Assembly (NCBI GenBank): GCA_030151845.1
Contig: JASLCM010000265.1
Coordinates: 1-33,750 of the forward strand
Source: Bacteroides sp.
GTDB lineage: Bacteria; Bacteroidota; Bacteroidia; Bacteroidales; Bacteroidaceae
DNA: 33,750 nucleotides
Direction of reading: 5' to 3'
In this document: positions 7,255-15,578 of the stretch, in pieces
How the letters are laid out: the number at the start of each line of letters is the position of its first letter
Position numbering within the stretch: position 1 is the first letter of the stretch
Made by a program: the position numbers and the translations under genes
The notes under the pieces: generated by a model
What the model was told of the DNA's origin: nothing
The model's input: the letters and a program-made list of their open reading frames with translations, nothing else
Database searches by the model: none

Positions 7255-8616
7255 ATGAAAGCTGATAAAAGAAATGTTTTTGCAATAAAGTCTTTCCTGC
7301 ATGAATACTTAGACCTTAGGAAGGATAAAGACAACGAGTTTGAAACCGTTGAATCTATCAAAAAAGGGGTAGAGTTCAAGGGAGCCAACCTATGGATTCT
7401 TATTTTTGCCACTTTTATGGCATCGCTTGGATTAAATGTAAACTCAACAGCGGTTATCATTGGTGCGATGCTTATTTCCCCACTTATGGGGCCTATAATG
7501 GGAGTGGGGCTATCTGTTGGTGTGAACGACTTTGAGTTGATGAAAAAATCCTTAAAAAGCTTTTTAATAACAACAGCTTTTAGTGTGACGACCTCTACTG
7601 TTTACTTCTTCTTTTCTCCTATAGCCGAAGCTCAATCTGAACTATTAGCTAGAACATCACCTACCATTTACGATGTTTTTATAGCTCTTTTTGGTGGTTT
7701 AGCTGGTGTGGTTGCAGTCTCTACGAAAGAGAAGGGTAACGTTATTCCTGGTGTAGCAATAGCTACAGCTTTAATGCCTCCTTTGTGTACAGCAGGTTAT
7801 GGTTTAGCTACAGGTAACTTAATTTACTTTTTAGGTGCATTCTATCTCTATTTTATCAATTCGGTCTTTATAAGCGTAGCAACCTTCATGGGGGTTCGAT
7901 TGATGCATTTTAGGCGAAAAGAGTTTGTTGATAAAGCAAGAGAAAGGTTAGTACGAAAGTACATTATCCTAATAGTGGTTCTCACGATGTGTCCGGCTCT
8001 ATACTTAACCGTAGGTATTATTAAAAGTACGTTTTATGAGAGTGCAGTAAATCGTTTCATTAATGAACAGTTGAACTTTGATAACACACAAGTTCTTAGT
8101 AAAAAGATTGTCTCCAAAGGGAATGAGAAAGAGGTTAGAATTGTTTTAATAGGTGAAGAGGTTCCAGAAGCCTCTATTAAGTTGGCTCGAGGAAAGATGG
8201 CAGACTATAAATTAAAAGATACAGAGCTAACAATACTCCAAGGTATGAACAATGATGCGGTTGATGTGACCTCAATTAAAGCCATGGTTATGGAAGATTT
8301 TTATCGGAACAGTGAGATGAGGCTAGAGGAGCAGAAGAACGAGATAGATACATTGCAACAAAAGTTAGATCGTTACAAATCTTATAATAAAATGAGCAAG
8401 GAGCTTGCTCCTGAATTGAAGGTTTTATATCCCTCCATTCACTCACTCTCTTTAGCGCATGCAGTTCAAACAACTGTTGAGTCTCTTGGAGAGGATACGA
8501 TCACATTAGCTGTCTTAAAATTTAAAGATAGACCTTCAGTGTCTGATCAGAAAAAAATTAAAGCTTGGCTACAAGCTCGACTAAATTCAGAGCGTGTTCA
8601 CTTAATTATAGAGTAA
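7255..8616 (+). CDS. DUF389 (TIGR00341-type) membrane protein with C-terminal cytosolic domain
   Basis: The 453-residue protein has an N-terminal cytosolic segment and then a DUF389 membrane domain. Its characteristic stretches are ASLGLNVNSTAVIIGAMLIS (near residue 61), PLMGPIMGVGLSVG, and GVAIATALMPPLCTAGYGLA (near 168). Residues about 345-380 (MRLEEQKNEIDTLQQKLDRY) look like a coiled coil, followed by a small alpha/beta tail. The family has no firmly established biochemical role known to me. The long soluble C-terminus is more than the minimal DUF389 proteins carry. The start codon lies 3 nt after the flippase stop, implying translational coupling. Confidence 0.85.
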   Translation: MKADKRNVFAIKSFLHEYLDLRKDKDNEFETVESIKKGVEFKGANLWILIFATFMASLGLNVNSTAVIIGAMLISPLMGPIMGVGLSVGVNDFELMKKSLKSFLITTAFSVTTSTVYFFFSPIAEAQSELLARTSPTIYDVFIALFGGLAGVVAVSTKEKGNVIPGVAIATALMPPLCTAGYGLATGNLIYFLGAFYLYFINSVFISVATFMGVRLMHFRRKEFVDKARERLVRKYIILIVVLTMCPALYLTVGIIKSTFYESAVNRFINEQLNFDNTQVLSKKIVSKGNEKEVRIVLIGEEVPEASIKLARGKMADYKLKDTELTILQGMNNDAVDVTSIKAMVMEDFYRNSEMRLEEQKNEIDTLQQKLDRYKSYNKMSKELAPELKVLYPSIHSLSLAHAVQTTVESLGEDTITLAVLKFKDRPSVSDQKKIKAWLQARLNSERVHLIIE

Positions 8617-8623
8617 TAGGATA

Positions 8624-10756
8624 ATGCATAGAATACTAACTCTCTTGCTGGCTATCATTTTCTCTCTTCCTTCATTTTCTGATGAGGGAATGTGGATGAT
8701 TAATCGGTTAAATCGAGAAAACAAGCGAACAATGCGTGATTTAGGGTTTACGATGAGCTTTAAAGAGATTTATCACCCAAGGCGTGCCTCCTTGAAAGAT
8801 GCAATTGTCAATTTTGGAGGCTTCTGTTCTGGTGTAATTGTCTCTCAGGAGGGCTTGGTTTTTACCAATCATCATTGTGCTCTACAAGCTATTCAATATC
8901 ATAGCTCACCCAGCTCAGATCTTCTTAAAGATGGTTTTGTAGCTAAGACGAAAGAGGAGGAATTGAGTAATCCTAATCTATATATTCGTATGCTTGTTCG
9001 AGTTGAAGATGTAACACAAAGAGTTCTTAAGGCGACTGATCCGTATTGGGATGAGGCTGAACGTCAGCTTGCTGTAGACAGTGTCTCTTTGGCTATAGAG
9101 AAGGAGCTACATGAAAGAGACAGTACCTTAATAGGGGTAGTAGACTCCTATTATGCTGGAAATGAATACTGGTTGTCAATCTATAAGGATTACGAGGATG
9201 TGCGTTTGGTCTTCGCTCCACCCTCATCCATCGGTAAGTTTGGTTGGGATAGTGATAACTGGGTTTGGCCACGCCATACAGGCGATTTTTGTATTTTTAG
9301 AATATATGTCGACAAGGAAAATAACCCAGCCAAATATAGCCCAGCGAATGTTCCATTTCGACCCAAATATGTTGCTCCAATTTCTACGAAGGGGTATCAA
9401 GCTGGTGACTATACCATGACCATAGGTTATCCAGGAAGTACGGATAGGTATCTTTCATCGTATGGCATAGAGGAGAGGATGCACAGCTTGAATCAGGCAC
9501 TAATTGATGTAAGAGGTGTAAAACAGGCTATTTGGAAAAGAGGAATGGAGCAAGATAAAGGTGTGAAAATAAAGTATGCCTCCAAGTATGCAGAGAGTTC
9601 TAATTACTGGAAGAATAGCATAGGAGCTAATAAGGCTATTGAGGATTTAAAGATTATTGAGCAGAAGAGAAACCTAGAGGCCGAGTTAGAAGAGTGGATA
9701 AGGAGTAGCCCGAATGAGCGTGCAAGAAACATTCACTTATTAACGGATCTTGGATTGGCTTATCGAAACAGGAGAGAGACGATGCGTGCTATGGCCTATT
9801 TTGTAGAGGCATTTATGAATGGTCCTGAACTATTACAGTTGGCTTTGCAAACTATGAATTTTGACTATGATGCAGCAGATAGTGAGGTTGTAAATAACTA
9901 TGAACAGTTAATCGAACAGTATAGCAACTTAGATCTTTTTTTGGATAGAGAGGTCTTTGTAGCAATGCTTAAGGGGTACAGAGAGTGGGTGGATGAACGT
10001 TTTTTACCTCTTTTTTACCAAGAGTGCGAAAAACAATTTCAAGGGGATTATGGGCTTTTTGCCGACTATGTTTATGGAACTTCTCGGGTTGTGACCCCTC
10101 AAGCTTTATCTAGTGTTATAAAAAGAGATACAACCTTTCAGATTTTTGATGACCCTGCTGTAGCAATTGCCTTGGATTTAATAGTGAAATATTATGAGAT
10201 GAGTCAGTCGATTCAGGCAGATAATCACACAATAACAAAAGGAGAAAGAGAGCTAAATGCTGCAATACGCAGAAAGAACTACAGAAGAAACTTCTACCCT
10301 GATGCGAACTTTACAATGCGATTAAGTATGGGGAGTATAGAGGGCTATCGACCCAAAGATGCTGTCACTTATCATTACCGTACCACTGTAGAGGGAATTT
10401 TTGAAAAGACAAAACATTTCTCTAATGACCCTGATTTCCAGTTGGAAAAAGCGGTTTATGAATTGCTTAAAAAGGCGAATAAAAGTAAGTACGTTTCATC
10501 GGATGGAGAGTTTAATATCTGTTTCATTAGCAATAATGATATAACAGGAGGGAACTCTGGTAGTGCTGTTTTTAATGGGAAAGGAGAACTGCTTGGTTTA
10601 GCTTTTGATGGCAACTGGGAAGCCATAAGTAGTGATGTACAATACGAAGCACAGCTTCAACGCTGTATTGGCGTAGATATACGCTACCTGTTGTTTCTTC
10701 TTTCTGAAACAGAGGGAGCCAACTCAATCTTAGATGAGCTGATTATTAATAAATAG
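8624..10756 (+). CDS. dpp7: S46-family dipeptidyl-peptidase, DPP7-type specificity
   Basis: S46 enzymes are periplasmic serine exopeptidases that release dipeptides from oligopeptides. The 710-residue protein starts with a signal peptide (HRILTLLLAIIFSLPSFS, then DEGMW). The catalytic triad is visible: His in VFTNHHC (83-84), Asp221 in PRHTGDFCIF and Ser645 in GGNSGSAVFNGKG. Eighteen residues after the serine is Gly663 in AFDGNWE. In Porphyromonas gingivalis the same position is Gly in DPP7 (hydrophobic P1) and Arg673 in DPP11 (acidic P1), so a DPP7-like preference is inferred. A helical cap fills about residues 290-560. It lies 7 nt after DUF389 and ends 3 nt from the convergent EamA gene with no terminator between. 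It fits a peptide-using anaerobe. Confidence 0.93.
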   Translation: MHRILTLLLAIIFSLPSFSDEGMWMINRLNRENKRTMRDLGFTMSFKEIYHPRRASLKDAIVNFGGFCSGVIVSQEGLVFTNHHCALQAIQYHSSPSSDLLKDGFVAKTKEEELSNPNLYIRMLVRVEDVTQRVLKATDPYWDEAERQLAVDSVSLAIEKELHERDSTLIGVVDSYYAGNEYWLSIYKDYEDVRLVFAPPSSIGKFGWDSDNWVWPRHTGDFCIFRIYVDKENNPAKYSPANVPFRPKYVAPISTKGYQAGDYTMTIGYPGSTDRYLSSYGIEERMHSLNQALIDVRGVKQAIWKRGMEQDKGVKIKYASKYAESSNYWKNSIGANKAIEDLKIIEQKRNLEAELEEWIRSSPNERARNIHLLTDLGLAYRNRRETMRAMAYFVEAFMNGPELLQLALQTMNFDYDAADSEVVNNYEQLIEQYSNLDLFLDREVFVAMLKGYREWVDERFLPLFYQECEKQFQGDYGLFADYVYGTSRVVTPQALSSVIKRDTTFQIFDDPAVAIALDLIVKYYEMSQSIQADNHTITKGERELNAAIRRKNYRRNFYPDANFTMRLSMGSIEGYRPKDAVTYHYRTTVEGIFEKTKHFSNDPDFQLEKAVYELLKKANKSKYVSSDGEFNICFISNNDITGGNSGSAVFNGKGELLGLAFDGNWEAISSDVQYEAQLQRCIGVDIRYLLFLLSETEGANSILDELIINK

Positions 10757-10759
10757 TTC

Positions 10760-11623
10760 CTATCGTTTTACAATAATAAGTGTTACTGCAGAAATAATCA
10801 ATAGTATTCCTATGCCAATATTTACGGTGAAAAGCTCTCCAAAAACAGCAATACCTACACAGACCGCTGTTACTGGCTCCATGGCCCCTAGTACTGAGGT
10901 TAGAGTTGATCCAATGCTTTTAACTGAACGTAGAAGAGCTAGGTTAGAAACCGTAGTTGGAATTAATGCTAATAAAATTAGGCTTTTAGCCTCTTTCAGT
11001 GTCTCTATAGGCTGAACTCCCTGGTAGAAAAAAGTGCCAATAGTAAGAATTATTCCTGCAAATAAAAAGACATAAAATGTGAGATGCAGTCCGTTTAGCT
11101 TAATCTTTAGCTGACTTAAAGCGACTAAGTAGGAACCATATCCAAAGGCTGAAATTAGTACGATTAAAAGTCCGATAGGGGAGATTGTGTTATTCTCACT
11201 ACTGCTATAAGATAGTGCAAAAACCCCAAGTATAGCTAAAATGATAGCAAAAACTCTCCAGTTGGATCTCTTTTCTTTAAAGAGAAGCATCATGAGTAGG
11301 GTGGTAAAGACAGGATACATAAAGTGTATAGTAGTTGCTACACCACTAGGCATTAGCTTATAGCCCCAAAAAAGAAAAACGGAGGAGATGTTATATAGAA
11401 GGGCTAAAAAGAGTAGAGGAAGCAGATCCTGCCGTCTTATCTTTAGCGACTGCTTGTTTAAGACTAAGAGTCCACCAATGGCTAAACAGGCAAAGAGATA
11501 TCTATAAACCAATATGGACTCAAAGTTCATTCCCCACTGCATTAAAGGTAGGGTGAATAGAGGAATTAAGCCAAAGCTAGAGGAGGATAGAATCCCATAA
11601 AGAAAACCACTAATCTTATTCAT
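10760..11623 (-). CDS. EamA/DMT-family drug/metabolite transporter
   Basis: The 287-residue protein consists of about ten hydrophobic segments in two similar halves, the EamA (DUF6) repeat. Typical stretches are GILSSSSFGLIPLFTLP at the N-terminus and, in the second half, LALIPTTVSNLALLRSVKSI followed by GAMEPVTAVCVGIAVFGE. Such proteins usually export amino acids or other metabolites, but the substrate is not readable from sequence. It is transcribed alone on the minus strand, downstream of the helicase gene's hairpin terminator, and has its own TATCTTTG box 15 nt before the start codon. Confidence 0.9.
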   Translation of the reverse strand: MNKISGFLYGILSSSSFGLIPLFTLPLMQWGMNFESILVYRYLFACLAIGGLLVLNKQSLKIRRQDLLPLLFLALLYNISSVFLFWGYKLMPSGVATTIHFMYPVFTTLLMMLLFKEKRSNWRVFAIILAILGVFALSYSSSENNTISPIGLLIVLISAFGYGSYLVALSQLKIKLNGLHLTFYVFLFAGIILTIGTFFYQGVQPIETLKEAKSLILLALIPTTVSNLALLRSVKSIGSTLTSVLGAMEPVTAVCVGIAVFGELFTVNIGIGILLIISAVTLIIVKR

Positions 11624-11638
11624 TTACTTAATTTTCTG

Positions 11639-11646
11639 CAAAGATA
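11639..11646 (-). promoter_or_regulatory. -7 promoter element (TATCTTTG) for the EamA transporter
   Basis: Exact TAnnTTTG match 15 nt upstream of the start codon, downstream of the deaD terminator, which supports an independent transcript. Confidence 0.5.
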
Positions 11647-11696
11647 CCTCTTTGTGCAGATGATAAAAAATCTTTCAATCTCTCTTTTATACAAAG

Positions 11697-11725
11697 AACG
11701 TCAACCAGACTATCTGATTGACGTT
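11697..11725 (-). terminator. Hairpin terminator after the DEAD-box helicase gene
   Basis: Arms AACGTCAA and TTGACGTT pair perfectly. After one mismatch, CAGA and TCTG extend the stem, leaving a 3-nt loop. It begins 9 nt past the helicase stop. The minus strand after it (CTTTGTATAAAAG) is only weakly T-rich. Confidence 0.6.
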
Positions 11726-11733
11726 TAACTCTT

Positions 11734-13431
11734 TTACCTTCTTTTCAAAGGGCCTCTTGCTCTGGTATATCCTCTAGCAGCCCGACTAGCTTTTCTACGT
11801 TTTTTGTGACCCGAATCATTGTCTCCGGCAACTTCAACAACGACTTTTCGACCATTCCACTTGGCTCTACCTAGTGCTTTTAATAGGTAAGAGGTCTCTT
11901 CTTCTTTTACCTCAAAGAAGGAGAAGTTTCTTAATACGTCTATCCGACCAATGTCTAATCTTTTATCGGTGTATTGGTTAATAAGGTCAATCAGACGGCC
12001 AGGAATTAGATTGTCTGTTTTTCCTAGACTTATAAATAACCTTGAGTATCCCTCCTCTGCTCTTCTTCCGTTAGAGGCTCTCTCACGAGCTTGCTTTCCC
12101 TCTGTTGGAGTAAATAAGTCACTCTTATTCTTATAATAGGCTAAGAAGTGATTGAACTGCATAGAGACAATTCTTTTAATTAGCTCCTCTTTAGATAGAA
12201 TAGCCAGTTTAGCATAAGCTTCTGGTAAAAAGCGCTCAATTTCTTTCTCATCGACAGCTACATTTTGTATCTCATCAATCACTTTCATAAGCTGTTTAGC
12301 GCAAATAGCATCACCTGTTGGAAGTTCTTCTCTTGAGAAGTTTTTTCCAATTATTTTTTCAATTTCTCTTAGCTTTCCTTTTTCCCGAAGGTTTATTATA
12401 GCTATAGATATTCCCGTTTTTCCAGCTCTACCTGTTCTACCACTACGGTGTGTGTAACTCTCGGTATCGTCGGGGAGGCCATAATTTATAACATGGGTTA
12501 AATCATCAACGTCCAAACCACGTGCAGCTACGTCTGTTGCTACAAGAAGTTGAATGGTTTTAAGCCTAAATTTTTGCATTACTGCATCTCTTTGAGCTTG
12601 TGAAAGCTCTCCATGCAAGGTATCTGCACTATAGCCTTCCTGCATTAGCTTATCTGCAATTTCTTGGGTCTCTCTTCTTGTTCTGCAAAAGATAATTCCA
12701 TAAATATGCGGATAGAAGTCTACTATTCGTTTTAATGCTTCGTATTTATCTTTAGCTTGTACAGTATAGGCAATATGCTCTACATTTGCTGTACTTTCAT
12801 TTTTCCGACCAATAACAATCTCTTTTGCATTGTGCAGATAGTTTTTGGCTATTTTGGCAACCTCTGGACTCATTGTCGCAGAGAAAAGAAGTGTTTGTCT
12901 TCCTGTTGGAACTTGTTCCAAAATCGTGTTGATACTATCGGTAAATCCCATGTTTAGCATCTCATCGGCTTCATCCATCACTACATTTTTAATTGTTTTG
13001 AGTGAGACAGCGCGACGTTGCATGAGGTCTATTAAGCGGCCTGGAGTAGCTACAATGATGTGGACTCCTCTTCTTAAAGCCTTTATCTGTGGTTCTATTG
13101 AAGCACCACCATAAACAGCTAAAACATGAATGCCTTGTTTGAATTTTGAATAATCATTGAGATCATCTGCTATTTGTAGGCAGAGTTCTCTAGTTGGACA
13201 TAAAATTAAGGATTGAGGATTATTGTTACTTAAGTCTACTTTATCTATTAAAGGTAAGCCAAATGCTGCTGTCTTACCTGTTCCTGTTTGAGCAAGGGCA
13301 ACTAAATCTTGATCTTCTCCTAATAAATATGGGATCACTTTTTCTTGTACGGGCATGGGATTTTCGTATCCCATCTCTTCAATAGCTTTTCGAATCTCAG
13401 GAGAGACACCTAGCTCTTTAAAATTTTTCAT
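11734..13431 (-). CDS. deaD: DEAD-box RNA helicase with DbpA-type RNA-binding domain
   Basis: This is an ATP-dependent RNA helicase of the DeaD/CsdA type, acting in ribosome assembly, mRNA decay and cold adaptation. In the 565 residues the motifs are Q motif (NPMPVQEKVIP), motif I AQTGTGKT (47-54), Ia PTREL, Ib ATPGR, II DEAD (153-156), III SAT, and VI HRSGRTGRAG. A DbpA-like RNA-binding domain follows near residues 468-540 (YSRLFISLGKTDNLIPGRLI). The protein ends in a basic Arg/Lys-rich tail suited to RNA binding. It is monocistronic, with a TAACTTTG box 22 nt upstream and a hairpin just after the stop. DbpA or RhlE are alternatives, but length and domain order favour DeaD. Confidence 0.93.
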   Translation of the reverse strand: MKNFKELGVSPEIRKAIEEMGYENPMPVQEKVIPYLLGEDQDLVALAQTGTGKTAAFGLPLIDKVDLSNNNPQSLILCPTRELCLQIADDLNDYSKFKQGIHVLAVYGGASIEPQIKALRRGVHIIVATPGRLIDLMQRRAVSLKTIKNVVMDEADEMLNMGFTDSINTILEQVPTGRQTLLFSATMSPEVAKIAKNYLHNAKEIVIGRKNESTANVEHIAYTVQAKDKYEALKRIVDFYPHIYGIIFCRTRRETQEIADKLMQEGYSADTLHGELSQAQRDAVMQKFRLKTIQLLVATDVAARGLDVDDLTHVINYGLPDDTESYTHRSGRTGRAGKTGISIAIINLREKGKLREIEKIIGKNFSREELPTGDAICAKQLMKVIDEIQNVAVDEKEIERFLPEAYAKLAILSKEELIKRIVSMQFNHFLAYYKNKSDLFTPTEGKQARERASNGRRAEEGYSRLFISLGKTDNLIPGRLIDLINQYTDKRLDIGRIDVLRNFSFFEVKEEETSYLLKALGRAKWNGRKVVVEVAGDNDSGHKKRRKASRAARGYTRARGPLKRR

Positions 13432-13453
13432 TCAGTCAATATTAATTGGGCGG

Positions 13454-13461
13454 CAAAGTTA
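13454..13461 (-). promoter_or_regulatory. -7 promoter element (TAACTTTG) for deaD
   Basis: Exact TAnnTTTG match 22 nt before the deaD start. The predicted leader is short, unlike the long regulatory leader of E. coli deaD. Confidence 0.5.
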
Positions 13462-13476
13462 CAGATAAATAATGAG

Positions 13477-13498
13477 TTATCTATAAAAGAGTAGATAA
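13477..13498 (-). terminator. AT-rich hairpin after the phosphatase-like gene
   Basis: Arms TTATCTA and TAGATAA (7 bp, 8-nt loop) lie 4 nt past the stop at 13503. The stem is AT-rich and weak, so this is only a possible terminator. Confidence 0.35.
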
Positions 13499-13502
13499 AA
13501 TT

Positions 13503-14570
13503 CTATTCAAGAAGAATAGAACGAAGTGTTTTAATATCAGTTTTTGTTAGACCTAAACCATCTGTAAGGTAGTTCATTACAGAGCCATACTCTTTTTCTA
13601 TTGCACTCTCTGCAGCTTCAATGTACTCCTGTTTAGCAGAGTACATTACAGTTATGGCCTCTTGAACGGACACGGGCTGACTATAAGCATAGTTTGAAGC
13701 TTTTGATATGCTGTAAAAGTAGTCTCCCTGTGTATAATCTTGTAAAATGGTAAGTGGGCTAACCTCAAGTGCACTTAATAGGAGTGCAGATAAGATACCT
13801 GTTTGTTCTTTCCCTGATATGCATTCAATCATTACAGGATAGTTCTCTTCATCAAGTAAGACATCAAATACTTTTTTTATCTCCGCTTGATTTCTTAACA
13901 CCAGTTTTCGGTAGCAATTGGCAATGATACGGTCTATGGTATCACTTCTTATTTCTCCAATTTTTACTTTATGTAGAATGCTATCCAAATTGCGATTTAA
14001 AAGGGGAGCATGAACTACCTTAAAGTATTTATCCGAAGTTGGATTTAATCTTGCCTCTTTAAAAGAACGTAGATCAATCACTGTTCGAATCCCTAAATTA
14101 TTTAACTCCTTCATAGAGCATGCAGGTAGAGAACCTATTTCTGCCGACCGAAAAACTTTTCCCCACCTTACGCTTTTTTGTTGAGAGGGTGACACATAGC
14201 CACCCAAATCTCTAATGTTTTGAACAGAGGGTATATTTACATTTCTACTGCCCACAAGTTTTTTATATTTTTCATTGAAGACAAGGGTGTAGTATAATCT
14301 CTGTGTCGGATTTGTTGTTATGATTGTAGCTTTTTGATCTTCGATAGTAGCTGCAGCAATAGCTCTGCTTTGTGTGTTTATTTCAGGAATAGGTGAAGCA
14401 TAAATCTTAACGGTTCCTTGAATAACGGGTGAGGTTTCCCATTTTATAACACAGTTACCCACCTTGTTTTCCTCACAGATTACTGCAATATTAGGCGTAG
14501 CCTGAGTACAGCTCGAAAAAATATAGAGTGAAACAAAGAGAAATAGGCTATTGAGACGAATCATATTCAA
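13503..14570 (-). CDS. Tyrosine-phosphatase family lipoprotein-like protein with degenerate P-loop
   Basis: The 355-residue protein starts with a hydrophobic segment ending FSSC (Cys21), a loose lipoprotein box, so it is probably membrane-anchored in the periplasm. A small beta-rich part (about 25-110) precedes a domain with the hallmarks of the Y_phosphatase3 family: NIRDLGGY (118-125), RWGKVFRSAE (135-144) and VIDLRS (164-169). The catalytic loop, normally HCxxGKDRTG, reads ECISGKEQTG. Cys250 is kept, but the preceding His is Glu and the CX5R arginine is Gln256. I confirmed the codons on the minus strand (GAA TGC ... GAA CAA ACA). Activity is therefore doubtful; it may be a pseudophosphatase or ligand binder. 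It has its own TATATTTG box. Confidence 0.82.
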   Translation of the reverse strand: MNMIRLNSLFLFVSLYIFSSCTQATPNIAVICEENKVGNCVIKWETSPVIQGTVKIYASPIPEINTQSRAIAAATIEDQKATIITTNPTQRLYYTLVFNEKYKKLVGSRNVNIPSVQNIRDLGGYVSPSQQKSVRWGKVFRSAEIGSLPACSMKELNNLGIRTVIDLRSFKEARLNPTSDKYFKVVHAPLLNRNLDSILHKVKIGEIRSDTIDRIIANCYRKLVLRNQAEIKKVFDVLLDEENYPVMIECISGKEQTGILSALLLSALEVSPLTILQDYTQGDYFYSISKASNYAYSQPVSVQEAITVMYSAKQEYIEAAESAIEKEYGSVMNYLTDGLGLTKTDIKTLRSILLE

Positions 14571-14589
14571 ACAAATAGTATTGTCTATA

Positions 14590-14597
14590 CAAATATA
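14590..14597 (-). promoter_or_regulatory. -7 promoter element (TATATTTG) for the phosphatase-like gene
   Basis: Exact TAnnTTTG match 19 nt upstream of the start codon, downstream of the hairpin that ends the kinase transcript. Confidence 0.45.
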
Positions 14598-14614
14598 TAA
14601 TATTTGATTAATTT

Positions 14615-14631
14615 CAGCCTACCGTAGGCTG
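14615..14631 (-). terminator. Hairpin terminator after the PfkB kinase gene
   Basis: CAGCCTA and TAGGCTG form a 7-bp, GC-containing stem with a 3-nt loop, 24 nt past the kinase stop. A second perfect 14-bp palindrome, AAACTATATAGTTT, lies at 14641-14654 right against the stop codon. The T-tract after the stem is poor, so efficiency is uncertain. Confidence 0.5.
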
Positions 14632-14654
14632 TATTTAGGTAAACTATATAGTTT

Positions 14655-15578
14655 TTAAGCTTTTTTAGCGGGAGTGAATTCTTGGGGTACAAAGTTCTCA
14701 AGATGGAGGCAGGTCTCTTTAGAAAAGGATTGCCCCCAGTTAATAATTGAATCCCATTCTTCTTCGTTTAAAGTATTCAATTTCTCTCTGGTTACTCCTA
14801 ACTGTAGAAAACCATAAATTATACCCGCATTAAAATTATCTCCAGCTCCTATTGTACTAACGGTTTGGATGGCCGGGGTAGGGTAGGTTTTTTCAACCTT
14901 TGAGCTGTGAAGATGAACGGGCTGATCTCCCGAAGTACAGATAAAATTCTTACAGTAAAATTCTATCTTTCTTTGAAAAACTTGCTTAGGGTCATCTAAG
15001 CCGTAAAGGACCTTGAAATCATCTACCGACCCACAGATAACATCGGCTAGTTCGAAATTATCTAGTAAAGTAGGGGTTAGCTTTATCGCCTCACCCTGAT
15101 GTGCCTCCCTAAAATTAGGATCATAGAAGAGTAGAGCACCTTTATTTCGTGCATATTGAAGGAACTCCTCTACACCCTTTCGTTTATTTGGGTCTACTGC
15201 AAAATAGGAACCAAAGAGAACGATGTCATCCTTGTTTATCTCAGGACAATCATATTTAAAACCCTCTAGAGCCTCACCTTTGTAGAAGCTATAGGTTGCA
15301 TTATTTTTTGCGTCTAAGAAAGCCAAGGAGAGTGGTGTCTTAAAGTTCGGATTTATAACAAGATGATTGGTGGAAACACCTGTGTTTTTTAAGAAGTTGA
15401 GAATTAATTGACCAACTTGATCGTCTCCTATTTCTGTTAGGAAACAGGTTGGGCAACCCGTTCTTGCAAGAGAGACAATAGCATTAAGAGTAGACCCCCC
15501 AGGCATAGAGGCTAGGGGGGTGTTTTCTTTGAGTATTAAGTCTAATATGGTCTCTCCAATTCCTATTACTTTTCGCAT
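14655..15578 (-). CDS. PfkB-family carbohydrate kinase
   Basis: This ribokinase/fructokinase-type enzyme phosphorylates a sugar with ATP; the exact sugar is unknown. The 307-residue protein begins MRKVIGIGETILDLIL. It has the N-terminal di-glycine motif PGGSTLNAIVSLARTG (26-41) and the C-terminal signature TIGAGDNFNAG, with the anion hole and catalytic base Asp247. I chose the ATG at 15578; the frame stays open further upstream to 15734, but that part lies inside the SIS-isomerase gene and does not resemble PfkB proteins. The gene overlaps the isomerase by 13 nt, so the two are translationally coupled and probably handle the same sugar phosphate. It is followed by a hairpin terminator. Confidence 0.92.
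   Translation of the reverse strand: MRKVIGIGETILDLILKENTPLASMPGGSTLNAIVSLARTGCPTCFLTEIGDDQVGQLILNFLKNTGVSTNHLVINPNFKTPLSLAFLDAKNNATYSFYKGEALEGFKYDCPEINKDDIVLFGSYFAVDPNKRKGVEEFLQYARNKGALLFYDPNFREAHQGEAIKLTPTLLDNFELADVICGSVDDFKVLYGLDDPKQVFQRKIEFYCKNFICTSGDQPVHLHSSKVEKTYPTPAIQTVSTIGAGDNFNAGIIYGFLQLGVTREKLNTLNEEEWDSIINWGQSFSKETCLHLENFVPQEFTPAKKA

Noticed and set aside
12519..12524. CACGTG core inside the helicase gene
   Set aside because: Flanking bases do not match parS, and the hexamer is expected by chance in 33 kb.
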